A stretch of DNA of 64,000 nucleotides from Muribaculaceae bacterium Isolate-037 (Harlan) (GCA_003762615.1 RIAZ01000005.1:62001-126000); one strand, 5' to 3'; numbered from the stretch's first letter, positions 1 through 9,398 are shown. Program-made: numbers and translations. The notes: generated by a model from the letters alone, not told the origin.

Positions 1-215
1 AATTTCATTAATATGGAAAAGTTGAATCAAAGCAATTAAGGTTCTCTATATGGAGAACAGAAAATTAGCAAAGAATATGAAAAGCTAAGGAAAACAATAG
101 AAACTGATTGGGATAGAGGTGGTTCTGCAACCCCCTCGGTATTATCCGATTGTTTCGTATCCATAAATAAAATAACGAATCAGGACATCGATCATAGACC
201 AGCATTCTTAATATT
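1..215. other. Upstream region; possible gene remnant
   Basis: No complete gene is visible. One + frame is open from about 40 to 231, but it has no ATG and is closed upstream by TAA at 37-39, so it could be the decayed 3' end of a gene lying to the left. It ends inside the first codons of the next gene. Chance openness in AT-rich sequence explains it equally well. Confidence 0.3.
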
Positions 216-1724
216 ATGTTATATCAAACATTGATTACATATGGTAAATTATTCTTGCGCAATATAGACAAGAATGACATAAGGATATTTTTGGAATCAT
301 CTCCTCAATATCCCAACCTCTTGTCTGTCATACAAACGTTACAATATGCAGGGTTAGATGCGCAAGCGGGTCAATGTGATTGGGAATATCTGAAAAATTT
401 GGATACAGCATTTCTTTTGCATCTAAAATCAGGCAGCCATGAAAATTTAGTTATTGCGAAATGGGACAAGAAATTAAATCGCCTAAAAAGCTACAAACTA
501 AAAGAAAGGAAATGGATTGTCAACGACAAAAAGGATATAAAGGATTACTGGAATGGGATTGTCATTTATACCAACAATCACCCAATAAGCAAATGCGCCA
601 TAGATCTTAAATCAATCGTCTTATCTGTAATTCTCGGAATAATCCTGTTATCTATCGTTTGCTTTTACACTCTTAAAATTAACACCATTTATTACACGCC
701 TATATTCTTAGGATGTGTCATAAGCGGATGCCTGTATTTTAAAACAGAAATGTCCAGCAGCTTAATTGACAGATTGTGCCATATCTCAAAAGTTACTGAT
801 TGTGAACGAGTGGAAAACTCATCATATAGTTCCCTATTCGGTTTCAACATGAGCTGTCTGGCATTTTCCTTTTTTGCATCCCAATTAATTTGCATAGGTA
901 TCGGATATATATTAGGGACTACAAATATCCTTGATTCTCTTTACGTTATCTCAATAATCATATTCCTACCTATATTGGCATATTCTGTATATGGACAAGT
1001 TAAAATAAGAAGTATATGTCCTTTGTGTATGCTTGTCCTATTATGTATTGCTGCTGAGATTGCAATTTCCCCCTATTGGTCTTATTCCACAATAAGATTG
1101 AATATCATCGCAGTGTATAGTGGTGTGTTTACAGTTACGACAATTACATTGCAATACATTCACAATATAAAGCAAAAAGAGAGTGCTTATCTGACAGAGC
1201 GACTCGATTTACTGAAACTAAAACGTAAAAAAGCGGTTCTTCAATCAGAGAGTATTCCTACAAATCCAACCAAAACACCTATTGGATTTGGAGAAGAAGA
1301 TTCTTCAACTGTGGTTACTACCTTGATTTCTCCAAATTGTAGCCATTGTCGTAAGATGGTATCAGAATTCCTGAAATTACAAAAGAAGGGAGTAAGGTTC
1401 AAATGGAATATAATACTTGGACAAACAACGCCAAGAGATTCCGACATAATCGACATTTGGATTCAGCAGTATTATGCCGACAAGAATAAATTTTTTGAAT
1501 ATCTACATTTTTGGAGCAATGATTCTGCGGGTCGAATATCACAACCCCGAGTAAAAAAGACAACAGACACTATCAGTTTCTCTGATATTAAACAATCTTT
1601 TGAAAAGGAGATAATGGATATGAATATTTCAGGTTTTCCTCGGATTATCTTGAACGATAGATTGCTGTCTCAGATATATACGCCCAAAGATATTGAGTTT
1701 ATAATAATTGACGAAAATGCATAA
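216..1724 (+). CDS. C39-like / VKOR / thioredoxin fusion, disulfide-forming membrane protein
   Basis: Predicted inner-membrane thiol oxidoreductase of 502 residues. Residues 1-125 resemble the C39 peptidase-like domain that precedes VKOR in Bacteroidetes, and I see no catalytic cysteine motif there. Hydrophobic segments from about residue 130 to 315 form a VKOR-type (DsbB-like) domain with a loop cysteine (TDCERV) and a CPLC redox pair at about 268-271. A DsbA-like thioredoxin domain follows, with CSHC at about 375-378. Known role of the family: it re-oxidises the thioredoxin partner and makes disulfides in exported proteins. It is the first gene of a peptide cluster whose two precursors carry two and four cysteines. 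I infer that it forms disulfides in those peptides, and that the C39-like domain could bind their GG leaders without cutting. Confidence 0.85.
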   Translation: MLYQTLITYGKLFLRNIDKNDIRIFLESSPQYPNLLSVIQTLQYAGLDAQAGQCDWEYLKNLDTAFLLHLKSGSHENLVIAKWDKKLNRLKSYKLKERKWIVNDKKDIKDYWNGIVIYTNNHPISKCAIDLKSIVLSVILGIILLSIVCFYTLKINTIYYTPIFLGCVISGCLYFKTEMSSSLIDRLCHISKVTDCERVENSSYSSLFGFNMSCLAFSFFASQLICIGIGYILGTTNILDSLYVISIIIFLPILAYSVYGQVKIRSICPLCMLVLLCIAAEIAISPYWSYSTIRLNIIAVYSGVFTVTTITLQYIHNIKQKESAYLTERLDLLKLKRKKAVLQSESIPTNPTKTPIGFGEEDSSTVVTTLISPNCSHCRKMVSEFLKLQKKGVRFKWNIILGQTTPRDSDIIDIWIQQYYADKNKFFEYLHFWSNDSAGRISQPRVKKTTDTISFSDIKQSFEKEIMDMNISGFPRIILNDRLLSQIYTPKDIEFIIIDENA

Positions 1725-1832
1725 TAAAATGATATCATTCTATTCAGAGAGGCAGGCATTGAAACGACCTGCAAACGCAAAATCCTTCCCGCGTACAAGA
1801 GGAGTAAAACCGCAATTAATTTCATTACAATC

Positions 1833-2012
1833 ATGAAAAAGATTTCATCAATTGAGCTTATTGCTCTTAATGGAGGATCCGCTTCAGAACGTGATTGCAT
1901 GTGGTATCTTCAATACGAAGCAGGCACACATGTAAGCAGCGGCAATAAAAAAATGGAAGATGCTTACTGGGATGACTGGGCAAAACGTTTTGAAAAATGC
2001 GCAGGCGTATAA
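1833..2012 (+). CDS. Double-glycine leader peptide 1 (bacteriocin/RiPP precursor candidate)
   Basis: A 59-residue ORF. The leader is only 15 residues and ends in the double glycine of IELIALNGG, the cleavage signal for C39 peptidase-exporters. The predicted core of about 44 residues starts at Ser16, is rich in Trp, Tyr and acidic residues, and has two cysteines (RDCMWY and FEKCAG) that could form one disulfide. It lies between the VKOR fusion and the GLPGLI/exporter genes on the same strand, and a hairpin follows it at 2039-2105. Family assignment rests on size, the GG motif and the neighbours. I do not recognise the core. Confidence 0.7.
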   Translation: MKKISSIELIALNGGSASERDCMWYLQYEAGTHVSSGNKKMEDAYWDDWAKRFEKCAGV

Positions 2013-2038
2013 CGCCTTTTAACCAATCCTTTTAAATT

Positions 2039-2105
2039 GGGGATGTCGAATATATGTGTTCTGACTCGCGCATGTATGAGACTTAAAACATTATTTGGCA
2101 TCCCC
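2039..2105 (+). terminator. Hairpin after precursor 1, likely attenuating terminator
   Basis: GGGGATG at 2039-2045 pairs with CATCCCC at 2099-2105 and is followed by TTTTCATTT. The loop is long (53 nt). Its place between the precursor and the export genes suggests partial termination that keeps precursor transcripts more abundant than the machinery. Confidence 0.45.
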
Positions 2106-2127
2106 TTTTCATTTAATCTTACACGGA

Positions 2128-2958
2128 ATGAAATACTTTCTTATAACAACATTCATATTCTGTTCTTTGTTTTCATATGCTGATATAATCAAGGATAAAG
2201 AACCTGGAATACTCGAAATACAATACACCAAGACGTGTGTGGATGACACTCTGAAATGGAAATGTCATTCCGATCCCATGACATTGAGAATCGGGGCGAC
2301 GGCAGCGATGTTTTATCCCACAAAGAGAATGTGGGCGGACTCTTTATTACAAACGAATTTCGAACTTCATGAGAAAATTTATCGCGAAGCGAATCCAATC
2401 GGGAAACCTGCTATAAATCCGATTGGGGGGTTAGAAAGAGAATTTGTCTTCCGGAACGTGGACGATGGCGAAACAATGGTATACAGGAGCATCGCAGGCG
2501 ATGACTATTCATATGTTGAAACTACTGAAATGCCACATTGGGAGATACGGCAAGAGTCTAAGGAAATCTTAGGCTACCAGTGCCAGCTTGCTGTGTGTGA
2601 TTTTAGAGGCCGAAAATGGGAGGCCTGGTTTTCTCCGGAAATTCCGGTACATGAAGGACCATGGAAATTATTTGGTCTTCCCGGGTTGATATTAGCGGCA
2701 AATGACAGCAAGAATCATTATTCGTATCAGGCAATCGGAATCTCTTCCAAAAATATTGGTCCGGTGGGGATACGACTTTATATAAATGATACCCCTTATA
2801 ATATAAAATCAAGAGAGAAGTTTCTTCAAAAGATATATAAAGAATATATAAAGGGGAAGTTCTCCGCGTCAATGAGTTCCCTATATGGGAATGGTTCCCA
2901 ATCAAAGCCCTTGGAAGGTCAATATGATTCCCAAGAAACAGACTACCCACATGAATAA
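2128..2958 (+). CDS. GLPGLI family secreted protein
   Basis: Contains the family signature in WKLFGLPGLILAAND (about residues 187-201). The start at MKYFLITTFIFCSLFSYA gives a clear signal peptide, so I prefer it to the longer frame opening at 2095. The family is about 250-290 residues, restricted to Bacteroidetes, of unknown biochemical function, and often sits beside a TonB-receptor-like protein in peptide-export clusters, as here, where the receptor gene starts 7 bp after its stop. An envelope role in peptide secretion or sensing is inference from that context. Confidence 0.85.
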   Translation: MKYFLITTFIFCSLFSYADIIKDKEPGILEIQYTKTCVDDTLKWKCHSDPMTLRIGATAAMFYPTKRMWADSLLQTNFELHEKIYREANPIGKPAINPIGGLEREFVFRNVDDGETMVYRSIAGDDYSYVETTEMPHWEIRQESKEILGYQCQLAVCDFRGRKWEAWFSPEIPVHEGPWKLFGLPGLILAANDSKNHYSYQAIGISSKNIGPVGIRLYINDTPYNIKSREKFLQKIYKEYIKGKFSASMSSLYGNGSQSKPLEGQYDSQETDYPHE

Positions 2959-2964
2959 CAAGAC

Positions 2965-5547
2965 ATGAAACATCTGCTTATAGTAACTATCCTCTGTGCA
3001 TGTTGCCCCTTTATTATGTCTCAGACAGTTATAAATGGCAATGTGGTTGAAATGCTCACCGGCAAATCCATTCCCGGAGCAAATGTCATTGCCAAGAATC
3101 TTAATGGCAAACTTATCGGATTCTCTTCATCAGATGAGAAAGGCAAGTTCTCCATAAAGATTAATGAGCCGGCTGACAGCCTTTTCATCCACGCCACAAT
3201 GCTCAGCTACAAGCCATATACTGCAAAAACAAGGGTTGACGGAACTCCTTTCACTATTCTTATGGAGGAAGGAGCGCTGCAGCTGCAAGAGGTGATGGTG
3301 AAAGCAGACCGCATCCGAGAAAATGGAGATACCATTACATATAATGTAGGTAGTTTCGCTCAAAAGCAGGACAAGACCATTGGGGATGTATTGAAGCGTA
3401 TGCCCGGTATTGATGTGGCAAATAACGGCAAGATTCAATATCAGGGGACGGAAATAAATAGATTTTATATTGAGGGAAATGATCTTCTCGGGGGTAAATA
3501 CGGTATAGCAACAAATGGCATATCCCATGATGACATAGGGGCTGTGGAGGTGATGGAGAACCATCAGCCAATGCAGGTTTTACGTGGACTCAGCTTCTCC
3601 GATCAGGCAGCTATAAACCTGAAAATGAAAAACAGGTCAAAAGCCACATTCCTTGTACACGGAACGCTTGCTGGCGGTTGGTCTCAGCAGCCTAAAGGGG
3701 CTTTATGGCATGGAGATGTCTTCACAATGATGGTGACGGGTAGGTACCAGATGATAACGACCTTCAAGGGCAACAATACGGGTATCAACCTGTCTGACCA
3801 GCTTATTGACTTCACATCCGACAGATCGGACGAGAGTCTTGAGGGATACATATCACTCTCAACCCCTGTTACCCCGAACCTGCAAAGAAACCGGAGCTAT
3901 CTCAACAGGTCGTGGATGGTGTCGTCAAGTCATCTGCTCAAGACCTCGAAAGGGGGCGAGTTCAAGGCGCAGATCGACTATAACAACGACCGTGTGAAAG
4001 CCAGGGGTGCAAGCAGCACAACTTATATCCTTGAATCCGGCGACAGAGTGATCCTTGAAGACAGGAACTCAGTTGCACACCGCAATGCCATAACAGGGAA
4101 GTTTTCATACGAAAAAAATGAAAAGACGTATTTCCTGAACAACACACTGTCAACCGATGTCTCATGGAATGATCTGACACTTAACACCACAGGTACTCTT
4201 GCAAACACTCAGACCGCAAGGATGCCGGAATATTCCGTGAGTAATCTACTGAAAGTCATCAAACGTTTCGACAACAACAAGCTTGTGACATTCACAAGCC
4301 GCAATGAATGGAACTCACTCCCCGAAAGACTGACCGTTTCCCATGAAGGTGAGACATACGGAGAGCGCATAAAGCAACATTCCTTCTATACGGATGAGCG
4401 GGCCTCTCTCGGGTTTGTCTTCAGCCGGGTGCTTCTGTCGCTTGAAGCTGGCGTAACAGGATATTTCCGCAATCTTGACACGGACTTATGGGGAGTAACG
4501 AATGAGAACATTATTGATAAAGAGGAGCTTACCACTGACTATCTGCGCGTATTCGCGGCACCGAAATTTGAATGGAGTTACAGAAAACTGGAACTGACAC
4601 TCAATTTGCCCGTGAATCTGTACTCATATTTCTTCTCCGGCGGGCTGCGCAACAGGACAGAATTCTTTCTGTCTCCATCTCTTGCCGCAAGATTCCGGAT
4701 AACTCCGAGGATGTCTCTGACCCTTCGTGGCAGTGCTCGCCGTTCACCCGCTTCCCTGCATGACATTCATGACTCCTCTATCCTCACAGACTACCGTTCC
4801 TTCAGTTCCGGAATTGATGATTACTACTCTTCCTCGGGACAATCTCTGTCATTGTCCTATAATTACAGGAACGCACAAAGCGGAGTGTTTCTGATGGCCA
4901 TGGGAAGATACGGATGGAACAGATCCAAATTCGGCACCGTCCAGAATATTGTGGGAGACTATATCTTTCATTCCTATCGTCCCCAACCGTCTGATTCAAG
5001 AAATGCAATGGCTTTCCTCAATGTAAGCAAGACTCTTGATTTCATGAGGGGTGCAGTCGGACTCAAAGGCAATTACACCAGGATGGAGAACAATATCCTC
5101 TCACAAGGTGTCGGGACGGATTATCACAGTGATTCCTATTCACTTTCTCCGTCAGTCAATGGAAACATATCCTCCATACTCAACTGGACCCTGCGTTTCA
5201 CGTGGGACCGTTCAGTTTTGAAAATATCGGATATGGATAGCCGTCGATCCGATAACTTCATTTACTCAGGCAATGTTACGCTTACTCCATGCCCTCTGAT
5301 AACATGGACTGCCGGAGGGGAATTCTACCATAATCAGATTGAAACAGGAAGATACAAGGAGATGCTGATGCTTGATACCAAGCTAACCTTCAACATAAGC
5401 AAACGGATTGAGATCTCAGCCTCCGTGACAAACCTTCTCAATAAAAAAAGTTACACATACACGACTTATGGGACGCTTTCCCAATATGAGCGGTCGAGCC
5501 AGCTCCGTGGTCGGGAATTCCTGATATCCATATACCTGAAAAAATGA
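2965..5547 (+). CDS. TonB-receptor-like outer-membrane protein with carboxypeptidase-regulatory domain
   Basis: 860 residues with a signal peptide (MKHLLIVTILCACCPFIMSQ). Residues 20-105 are a carboxypeptidase-regulatory-like beta-sandwich (INGNVVEMLTGKSIPGANV). A plug-like region follows (VGDVLKRMPGIDV-type, here IGDVLKRMPGIDVANNG), then a long series of alternating beta strands ending in a conserved outer-membrane terminus (FLISIYLKK). This is the barrel class linked to GLPGLI genes. It overlaps the exporter gene by 4 bp (ATGA), which indicates translational coupling. It probably passes the mature peptide, or something it binds, across the outer membrane. Transport direction is not shown by the sequence. 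Confidence 0.8.
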   Translation: MKHLLIVTILCACCPFIMSQTVINGNVVEMLTGKSIPGANVIAKNLNGKLIGFSSSDEKGKFSIKINEPADSLFIHATMLSYKPYTAKTRVDGTPFTILMEEGALQLQEVMVKADRIRENGDTITYNVGSFAQKQDKTIGDVLKRMPGIDVANNGKIQYQGTEINRFYIEGNDLLGGKYGIATNGISHDDIGAVEVMENHQPMQVLRGLSFSDQAAINLKMKNRSKATFLVHGTLAGGWSQQPKGALWHGDVFTMMVTGRYQMITTFKGNNTGINLSDQLIDFTSDRSDESLEGYISLSTPVTPNLQRNRSYLNRSWMVSSSHLLKTSKGGEFKAQIDYNNDRVKARGASSTTYILESGDRVILEDRNSVAHRNAITGKFSYEKNEKTYFLNNTLSTDVSWNDLTLNTTGTLANTQTARMPEYSVSNLLKVIKRFDNNKLVTFTSRNEWNSLPERLTVSHEGETYGERIKQHSFYTDERASLGFVFSRVLLSLEAGVTGYFRNLDTDLWGVTNENIIDKEELTTDYLRVFAAPKFEWSYRKLELTLNLPVNLYSYFFSGGLRNRTEFFLSPSLAARFRITPRMSLTLRGSARRSPASLHDIHDSSILTDYRSFSSGIDDYYSSSGQSLSLSYNYRNAQSGVFLMAMGRYGWNRSKFGTVQNIVGDYIFHSYRPQPSDSRNAMAFLNVSKTLDFMRGAVGLKGNYTRMENNILSQGVGTDYHSDSYSLSPSVNGNISSILNWTLRFTWDRSVLKISDMDSRRSDNFIYSGNVTLTPCPLITWTAGGEFYHNQIETGRYKEMLMLDTKLTFNISKRIEISASVTNLLNKKSYTYTTYGTLSQYERSSQLRGREFLISIYLKK

Positions 5548-7754
5548 TGAATCTGTTTCGTTCAAAAGCAATCAAATGGGTCAAGCAGCATGATTCCATG
5601 CAATGCGGAGTGGCGTGTTTCTCCATGATATGCCGGCACTATGGAAAAGAGTACAGCCTGGAATATCTTGACGGATTCTGCCATGCCAATGTTTCAGGAG
5701 TCTCCATGCTCGGCATTGCAGATGGAGCTGCATGTGTGGGTCTGCAAACTATGACGGCAGCAGCAGCCTCTCATGAGCTTGGTGATATAAAATTGCCCTG
5801 CATCCTGCATTGGAATCAGGAACATTTTGTTGTGCTTTATGAAATTTCCAAGAACGGCAAACGGTATAAGGTGGCTGATCCCGGAAAGGGTCTCATAACA
5901 TACACAAAAAAAGAGTTTGAAAGTCATTGGCTGAGTTCCATGACAGACGGTGAGCCAAGCGGGATTGTGATGCAACTGACCCCGACAGAGGAATTCTATA
6001 AACATGATTATGAGAAAACGGAAGAAAAACGTTCTTTTCGTTTCCTGTTCGGTTATCTGAAACAATATCGCAGGTATTTCACACAGATAATTCTGGGACT
6101 GGCTCTCGGATGTGTGCTTCAGTTGCTGATGCCGTTCCTTACTCAGGCAATTGTGGATTTAGGCATCAAGCATAAAGACATAGGCTTCATATGGCTTATC
6201 CTTCTCGGAGAACTTATGATAGTCATAGGTCGCACGGCAACGGATTTTATCCGCAGATGGCTGCTACTCCACATCTCCATGCGGATCAACATATCCCTTG
6301 TGAGCGATTTTTTCATAAAGTTGCTCAAACTGCCGATGTCGTTCTTTGACACAAAACTGATGGGAGATCTGCTACAGAGAATAGGTGACCATACCCGTGT
6401 CCAGAACTTCCTTACTGGTCAGGTGCTGAATGTAGTGTTTACTTTCCTTAGTTTCATTATATTTGGAATAGTCCTGTTCGTATATGATTCCTTTATTTTC
6501 GGAATATTCGCAATAGGTAGCGTATGTTACGGTATGTGGATCATATCCTTTTTAAGAAAAAGGAAGGTGCTGGACTATGAGCTATTCGAGCAACAGGCAA
6601 GAAACCAGAACAAGACATATCAATTGATAACCTCCATGCAGGAAATAAAACTGCAGGATTGCGAACAACGCCGCCGATGGGAATGGGAGGACACACAGGC
6701 TGACCTGTTCACAGTACAGATGAAATCTTTGAAGCTACAACAGACTCAAGAAGCCGGAAGCATCTTTATTAATGAGGTCAAGAACATAATCATCACCGTG
6801 CTTGCAGCCACTGCCGTAATCAATGGGCAGATGACGCTTGGTGCTATGCTTGCGGTTCAGTATATAATTGGACAGTTGAATTCTCCGGTGGAGCAGTTTA
6901 TGCAGTTCATCTATTCACTGCAGGATGTCAAGATCTCCCTTGAACGTATCAATGAGATACATGAAGGGAAAAATGAGGAGACTAAAGGAAACCAGACGAC
7001 TGAATTTAAATCTGATAAATCAATCTGTATTGAGAATGTTGATTTCAAGTATGACCCTCATGCTCTGAGAAAAACGATAGAAGATGTTTCTTTCGATATC
7101 CCGGAAGGGAAAGTGACAGCTATTGTAGGCGCATCTGGAAGCGGGAAAACCACTTTGATAAAGCTGATGCTTGGCTACTATCCTGTAGTGTCAGGTTCTA
7201 TCTCCATAGCTGGAAGAAACATAAACGAATACAACCTCAAATGGTGGCGACGTCACTGCGGCGTTGTAATGCAGGATGGTGTCATTTTTTCAGAGTCAAT
7301 TGCCCGGAACATAGCAGTCGATGACGGCGGTATTGATGTGGAACGCCTTGAAAAAGCAGCACGGATTGCCAATATCCATGATTATGTCATGGGGCTTCCG
7401 CTAAAATACAATACTCTAATCGGACGCGATGGTGTGGGTCTTAGCCAAGGTCAGAAACAGCGTATTCTAATTGCACGGGCCGTATATAAGAACCCAGATT
7501 TCATCTTCCTCGATGAAGCGACAAACGCGCTTGATGCGAAAAACGAGAGAGCAATCGTCGAAAACCTTGACGAGTTTTACAAAGGACGCACGGTTGTAGT
7601 GGTGGCACATCGCCTTTCAACTGTCAAGAACGCCGACCAAATTATAGTCCTTGATGGAGGTCATGTTGTAGAAACTGGAAACCATTCAACTCTTATAGAG
7701 AAGAAAGGCACATATTATAATTTAGTGAAAAATCAACTGGAATTAGGTAACTAG
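5544..7754 (+). CDS. C39 peptidase-containing ABC exporter (PCAT)
   Basis: 736 residues. The N-terminal C39 peptidase keeps all catalytic elements: Cys21 in HDSMQCGVACF, His in QEHFVVL and Asp in YKVADPGKG. A six-helix ABC transmembrane domain covers about 165-460. The nucleotide-binding domain has Walker A GASGSGKTT, the signature as LSQGQ instead of LSGGQ, and Walker B FIFLDEATNALD. Such proteins cut double-glycine leaders on the cytoplasmic side and export the core peptide, and two GG-leader genes lie in this cluster. It overlaps the preceding gene by 4 bp. The next gene's original ATG starts 2 bp after its stop. Confidence 0.93.
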   Translation: MMNLFRSKAIKWVKQHDSMQCGVACFSMICRHYGKEYSLEYLDGFCHANVSGVSMLGIADGAACVGLQTMTAAAASHELGDIKLPCILHWNQEHFVVLYEISKNGKRYKVADPGKGLITYTKKEFESHWLSSMTDGEPSGIVMQLTPTEEFYKHDYEKTEEKRSFRFLFGYLKQYRRYFTQIILGLALGCVLQLLMPFLTQAIVDLGIKHKDIGFIWLILLGELMIVIGRTATDFIRRWLLLHISMRINISLVSDFFIKLLKLPMSFFDTKLMGDLLQRIGDHTRVQNFLTGQVLNVVFTFLSFIIFGIVLFVYDSFIFGIFAIGSVCYGMWIISFLRKRKVLDYELFEQQARNQNKTYQLITSMQEIKLQDCEQRRRWEWEDTQADLFTVQMKSLKLQQTQEAGSIFINEVKNIIITVLAATAVINGQMTLGAMLAVQYIIGQLNSPVEQFMQFIYSLQDVKISLERINEIHEGKNEETKGNQTTEFKSDKSICIENVDFKYDPHALRKTIEDVSFDIPEGKVTAIVGASGSGKTTLIKLMLGYYPVVSGSISIAGRNINEYNLKWWRRHCGVVMQDGVIFSESIARNIAVDDGGIDVERLEKAARIANIHDYVMGLPLKYNTLIGRDGVGLSQGQKQRILIARAVYKNPDFIFLDEATNALDAKNERAIVENLDEFYKGRTVVVVAHRLSTVKNADQIIVLDGGHVVETGNHSTLIEKKGTYYNLVKNQLELGN

Positions 7755-7755
7755 C

Positions 7756-7875
7756 ATGAAAAAATGGAGTCGATACAGTCTGCTTATTGAATCAGAAAAA
7801 CATTCCTGTTATTTTCTGTTCAATACTATTTCCAATCTTCTTTGAAAATTAGACCATGAAAACGCAAAAATCCTC
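7756..7875 (+). pseudogene. Detached 5' end of the radical SAM maturase (in-frame TGA at 7843)
   Basis: An ATG at 7756, 1 nt after the exporter stop, opens a 29-codon frame (MKKWSRYSLLIESEKH, then FLFNTISNLL) and ends at TGA 7843-7845. The same frame continues without further stops into the maturase that starts at 7876. The text matches the usual N-terminus of Bacteroidetes SPASM maturases, so the gene originally began here and has lost about 40 residues to a nonsense change, unless the TGA is read through or is a sequencing error. Confidence 0.75.
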
Positions 7876-9087
7876 ATGGACTTGCGTGATAACAAAATAT
7901 CATGTGAAGATCTGGATGATGATACCAAGACGCTATTGTCGGAAAATATTATCATCACAGATAGTGATGATACAGAACTGGCAAAATTGAAATTGCTTAA
8001 GCATTATCACAGAATGGATAATTCAATCATGGCATTGACAATAGCCCCAACATTGGAATGTAATCTACGCTGCAGCTATTGCTTTGAACAAACTCATCCT
8101 AATATAAGAATGTCTGATGAAGTGGAAGATGCGATTGTAGATTTCATTAAACAACATTCAAGTGTTTGGAATCTTCAAGTAACATGGTTTGGAGGAGAAC
8201 CGTTGCTATACTTTGAGAGAATAGAATCTTTGACTAAAAAAATATTATCAATACCAACAATAAAAAATTATAAGGCTGATATTGTAACAAACGGAGTCGG
8301 GTTTAATGCAGAAATAATATCAAAACTTACAGAACTTCATATCGACTCTGTTTTTGTAACACTCGACGGGCTTGAGACTACACACAACGCTCGAAGAGGT
8401 GAAATTAGCGGACTAAACTCATATAACTCTATTATGAATAATTTGGAGTTATTGGCTAAAGTACCTGAAATCACTAAAGTGATTCGTGTAAATATAGATG
8501 CGACAAATCGAGACTCCTTTTGCGACGTTTTTGAAAATATAAGAAATAAATTCAATAGTGATAGATTCTTTGTCTATGCAGGATTTGTCAAAGGTTCGTA
8601 TGGGTGTAACAATCATTGCGTAAATGCAATGACCACTCATGAGCAAGCAGAATATTTAGTGGAATCATACAATAGACTTGGTGCTAAAGCACCGTCACTT
8701 CTTCCAGTTCGTAATAGTTACGAGTGTATTGCTAGATGCAAAAATGGAATACTCATAGATCCAGAAGGGTTTCTTTATAAGTGCTGGTCCGATACCGGAT
8801 ACAAAAGAATGAGTTTTGGCAATATTTTAGATGCCACAAACCTCAATCTTGATATACTATCGCAGTATATGGTTGGGAATGATCCATTTGATGATGTAAA
8901 ATGTCAAGCATGCCCATTCTTGCCAATATGTGGAGGGGGATGTCCACATTCAAGAATAATGAACAAGTTTTATGGAGCTAAGAATGAAGTATGCCATTAC
9001 GCAAAGACTCATACAAGGGCTTTCATTGAGTCGTTTTATGAACTGAAAATATTGAAGGAGTCACCGAAAAGCCTTAAAAGTGAGTAG
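7876..9087 (+). CDS. Radical SAM/SPASM peptide maturase, N-terminally truncated
   Basis: 403 residues from the first downstream ATG. The radical SAM cluster motif is ECNLRCSYC (CxxxCxxC) at about residues 62-69, followed by WFGGEPLLY. The C-terminal SPASM region has the cysteines for auxiliary clusters (CIARCKNG, KCWSD, CQACPFLPICGGGCPHS and EVCHY). Such enzymes install radical crosslinks in GG-leader peptides, and the likely substrate is the four-cysteine peptide starting 26 bp downstream. The catalytic core looks intact, but the first 40 codons are cut off by a TGA, so leader recognition or folding may be lost. The ORF may be expressed by re-initiation, or may be a decaying gene. Confidence 0.85.
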   Translation: MDLRDNKISCEDLDDDTKTLLSENIIITDSDDTELAKLKLLKHYHRMDNSIMALTIAPTLECNLRCSYCFEQTHPNIRMSDEVEDAIVDFIKQHSSVWNLQVTWFGGEPLLYFERIESLTKKILSIPTIKNYKADIVTNGVGFNAEIISKLTELHIDSVFVTLDGLETTHNARRGEISGLNSYNSIMNNLELLAKVPEITKVIRVNIDATNRDSFCDVFENIRNKFNSDRFFVYAGFVKGSYGCNNHCVNAMTTHEQAEYLVESYNRLGAKAPSLLPVRNSYECIARCKNGILIDPEGFLYKCWSDTGYKRMSFGNILDATNLNLDILSQYMVGNDPFDDVKCQACPFLPICGGGCPHSRIMNKFYGAKNEVCHYAKTHTRAFIESFYELKILKESPKSLKSE

Positions 9088-9112
9088 GAATCAACAAAAA
9101 ACTAGTATTCTG

Positions 9113-9331
9113 ATGAAAAAAGTAAATCTTACAGTCATCCAGAAAGCCAGACCAATGGATGCCGATCTTCATTTAGCTTATGAGGAGAGCATCTCAAGAG
9201 AGGCTCTGCGCTTGATTCGCGGTGGGCTTGGAGCCACACAAACAACAATGCAAGAGGAAAAGAAAGCATGTGATGCAGTATGTCTACCTCCAGGTTATGG
9301 ATATTGCAGCTGCTATCACAATCTTGTATAG
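9113..9331 (+). CDS. Double-glycine leader peptide 2 (radical-SAM-modified precursor candidate)
   Basis: 72 residues from MKKVNLTVIQKARP. I prefer this start to 9080 because typical leaders begin this way and 9080 overlaps the maturase. The leader ends at EALRLIRGG (Gly38). The 34-residue core begins LGATQTT and carries four cysteines in a Pro/Gly/Tyr-rich stretch (ACDAVCLPPGYGYCSCYH). This fits the Bacteroidetes GG-leader class processed by SPASM maturases and C39 exporters. Crosslinks and disulfides are both possible. The two precursors share no obvious core similarity. Confidence 0.8.
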   Translation: MKKVNLTVIQKARPMDADLHLAYEESISREALRLIRGGLGATQTTMQEEKKACDAVCLPPGYGYCSCYHNLV

Positions 9332-9350
9332 TCTTGTTCTAACCAATTGT

Positions 9351-9383
9351 GTCATTCTTCTGAACTATATTCAGGAGAATGAC
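9351..9383 (+). terminator. Hairpin after precursor 2
   Basis: A 14-bp stem (9351-9364 with 9370-9383) with one G-U pair and a 5-nt loop, 20 nt after the precursor stop. The tail is only weakly T-rich, so this may be an attenuator or an RNA-stabilising 3' end instead of a strong terminator. Confidence 0.55.
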
Positions 9384-9398
9384 CTTCATTGAATTTGT

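Noticed and set aside
7843..7845. TGA in the maturase read as selenocysteine
   Set aside because: No selenocysteine insertion hairpin seen just downstream and no reason to expect Sec at this N-terminal position; nonsense change is simpler.
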